NCBI RefSeq assembly: GCF_042678145.1
Contig: NZ_JBHUDG010000044.1
Span: forward strand, 4,480 to 68,479
Length of the DNA: 64,000 nt
Reading direction: 5' to 3'
Origin: Pseudopedobacter beijingensis
Lineage (GTDB): Bacteria > Bacteroidota > Bacteroidia > Sphingobacteriales > Sphingobacteriaceae
Below are positions 63,896 through 64,000 of this stretch, piece after piece (within the stretch, counting starts at the first letter, position 1; each line of letters opens with the position of its first letter). A program made the translations under genes and the position numbers. Under the pieces are notes generated by a model that saw nothing but the letters and a program-made list of their open reading frames with translations, did no database searches and was not told the DNA's origin.

Positions 63896-64000
63896 GAGGG
63901 TGTTTCACGAACTGTGTCAATAGTGTAACTTTAAACTATCGACATAAATATGGCAACACAATACGATTTTGATTTTGAATCCTTTAAAAAGGAAGCTATA
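63896..64000 (+). mobile_element. Left end of a probable IS256-family insertion sequence
   Basis: GAGGGTGTTTCACGAACTGT at about 63896-63915 looks like a terminal sequence, and a transposase-like frame starts 54 bp inside. The frame of the neighbouring membrane gene is lost at exactly this boundary. The element continues past the window, so its other end and target duplication cannot be seen. Confidence 0.55.
63950..64000 (+). CDS. IS256-family transposase, N-terminal fragment (cut by window edge)
   Basis: ATG at 63950 begins MATQYDFDFESFKKEAI, the pattern of an IS256-type (mutator) transposase N terminus (acidic/aromatic FDF...FKxEAI). Only 17 residues are in the window. The family call is tentative and would be settled by the next 400 codons. 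Confidence 0.5.
   Translation, partial: MATQYDFDFESFKKEAI

Overview
The window is AT-rich DNA from a member of the Bacteroidota, most likely a Sphingobacteriaceae (Pedobacter-like) bacterium. This rests on gliding/type IX secretion genes (gldA-gldF-gldG, PorP/SprF, T9SS sorting domains), a SusD-like lipoprotein, a spoT-fur-purA block, Bacteroidota-type -7 promoter elements (TAnnTTTG), a bacillithiol gene (bshB1), and a bifunctional rhamnulose-phosphate aldolase/dehydrogenase. No tRNA, rRNA or CRISPR array was recognised. Taxonomy is inferred from gene content only.

Layout. 1-8.0 kb: an L-rhamnose catabolic locus (GntR-type regulator, rhaT, aldolase/dehydrogenase, isomerase, kinase), with REP-like repeats between the aldolase and isomerase genes. 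8.6-12.4 kb (minus strand): four overlapping genes (GT87-like transferase, ArnC-like GT2, NodB-type deacetylase, UPF0104 membrane protein) whose make-up parallels known lipid A amino-sugar pathways. 12.6-16.9 kb: gldA-gldF-gldG and dnaN. 17.0-22.4 kb: DUF4397 lipoprotein, DedA protein, an overlapping LytS/LytTR pair and a CPA2 antiporter. 22.5-30.4 kb: a secreted phospholipase C-like protein, rpsT, radC, then pheT, a coiled-coil gene, zapA, a 6S-like RNA, rny and an Mpo1-like gene. 30.5-37.1 kb: T9SS cargo proteins and a PorP/SprF plus OmpA/TPR pair.

37.2-44.7 kb: NlpE-like lipoprotein; an AraC regulator divergent from a 48-residue ORF, a siderophore-interacting protein and a MATE exporter; smpB; a WYL regulator; a scrambled KilA-N locus carrying an unusual perfect palindrome; a DinB protein. 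44.8-49.9 kb (minus): a probable metal-uptake operon with an Nramp-USP fusion, a His-rich membrane peptide, a TonB-dependent receptor and a thioredoxin-fold protein. 50-56.2 kb: Lrp/AsnC regulator, pabB-like gene, purA, fur and spoT. 56.3-61.9 kb: DUF4294 protein, glutathione peroxidase, bshB1, an orphan SusD-like lipoprotein with an unusual N-terminal half, and an acyl-CoA dehydrogenase. 62.4 kb to the end: an unrecognised protein, then a membrane-protein remnant cut by what appears to be an IS256-family element that runs off the window.

Most of the window is chromosomal housekeeping. The points most worth a second look are the KilA-N palindrome, which occurs in two diverged copies with compensatory base-pair changes; the Arn/NaxD-like envelope operon; the metal-uptake operon with a possible DtxR/MntR-type box; the 48-residue ORF ahead of the siderophore gene; and the IS-truncated gene at the right edge.
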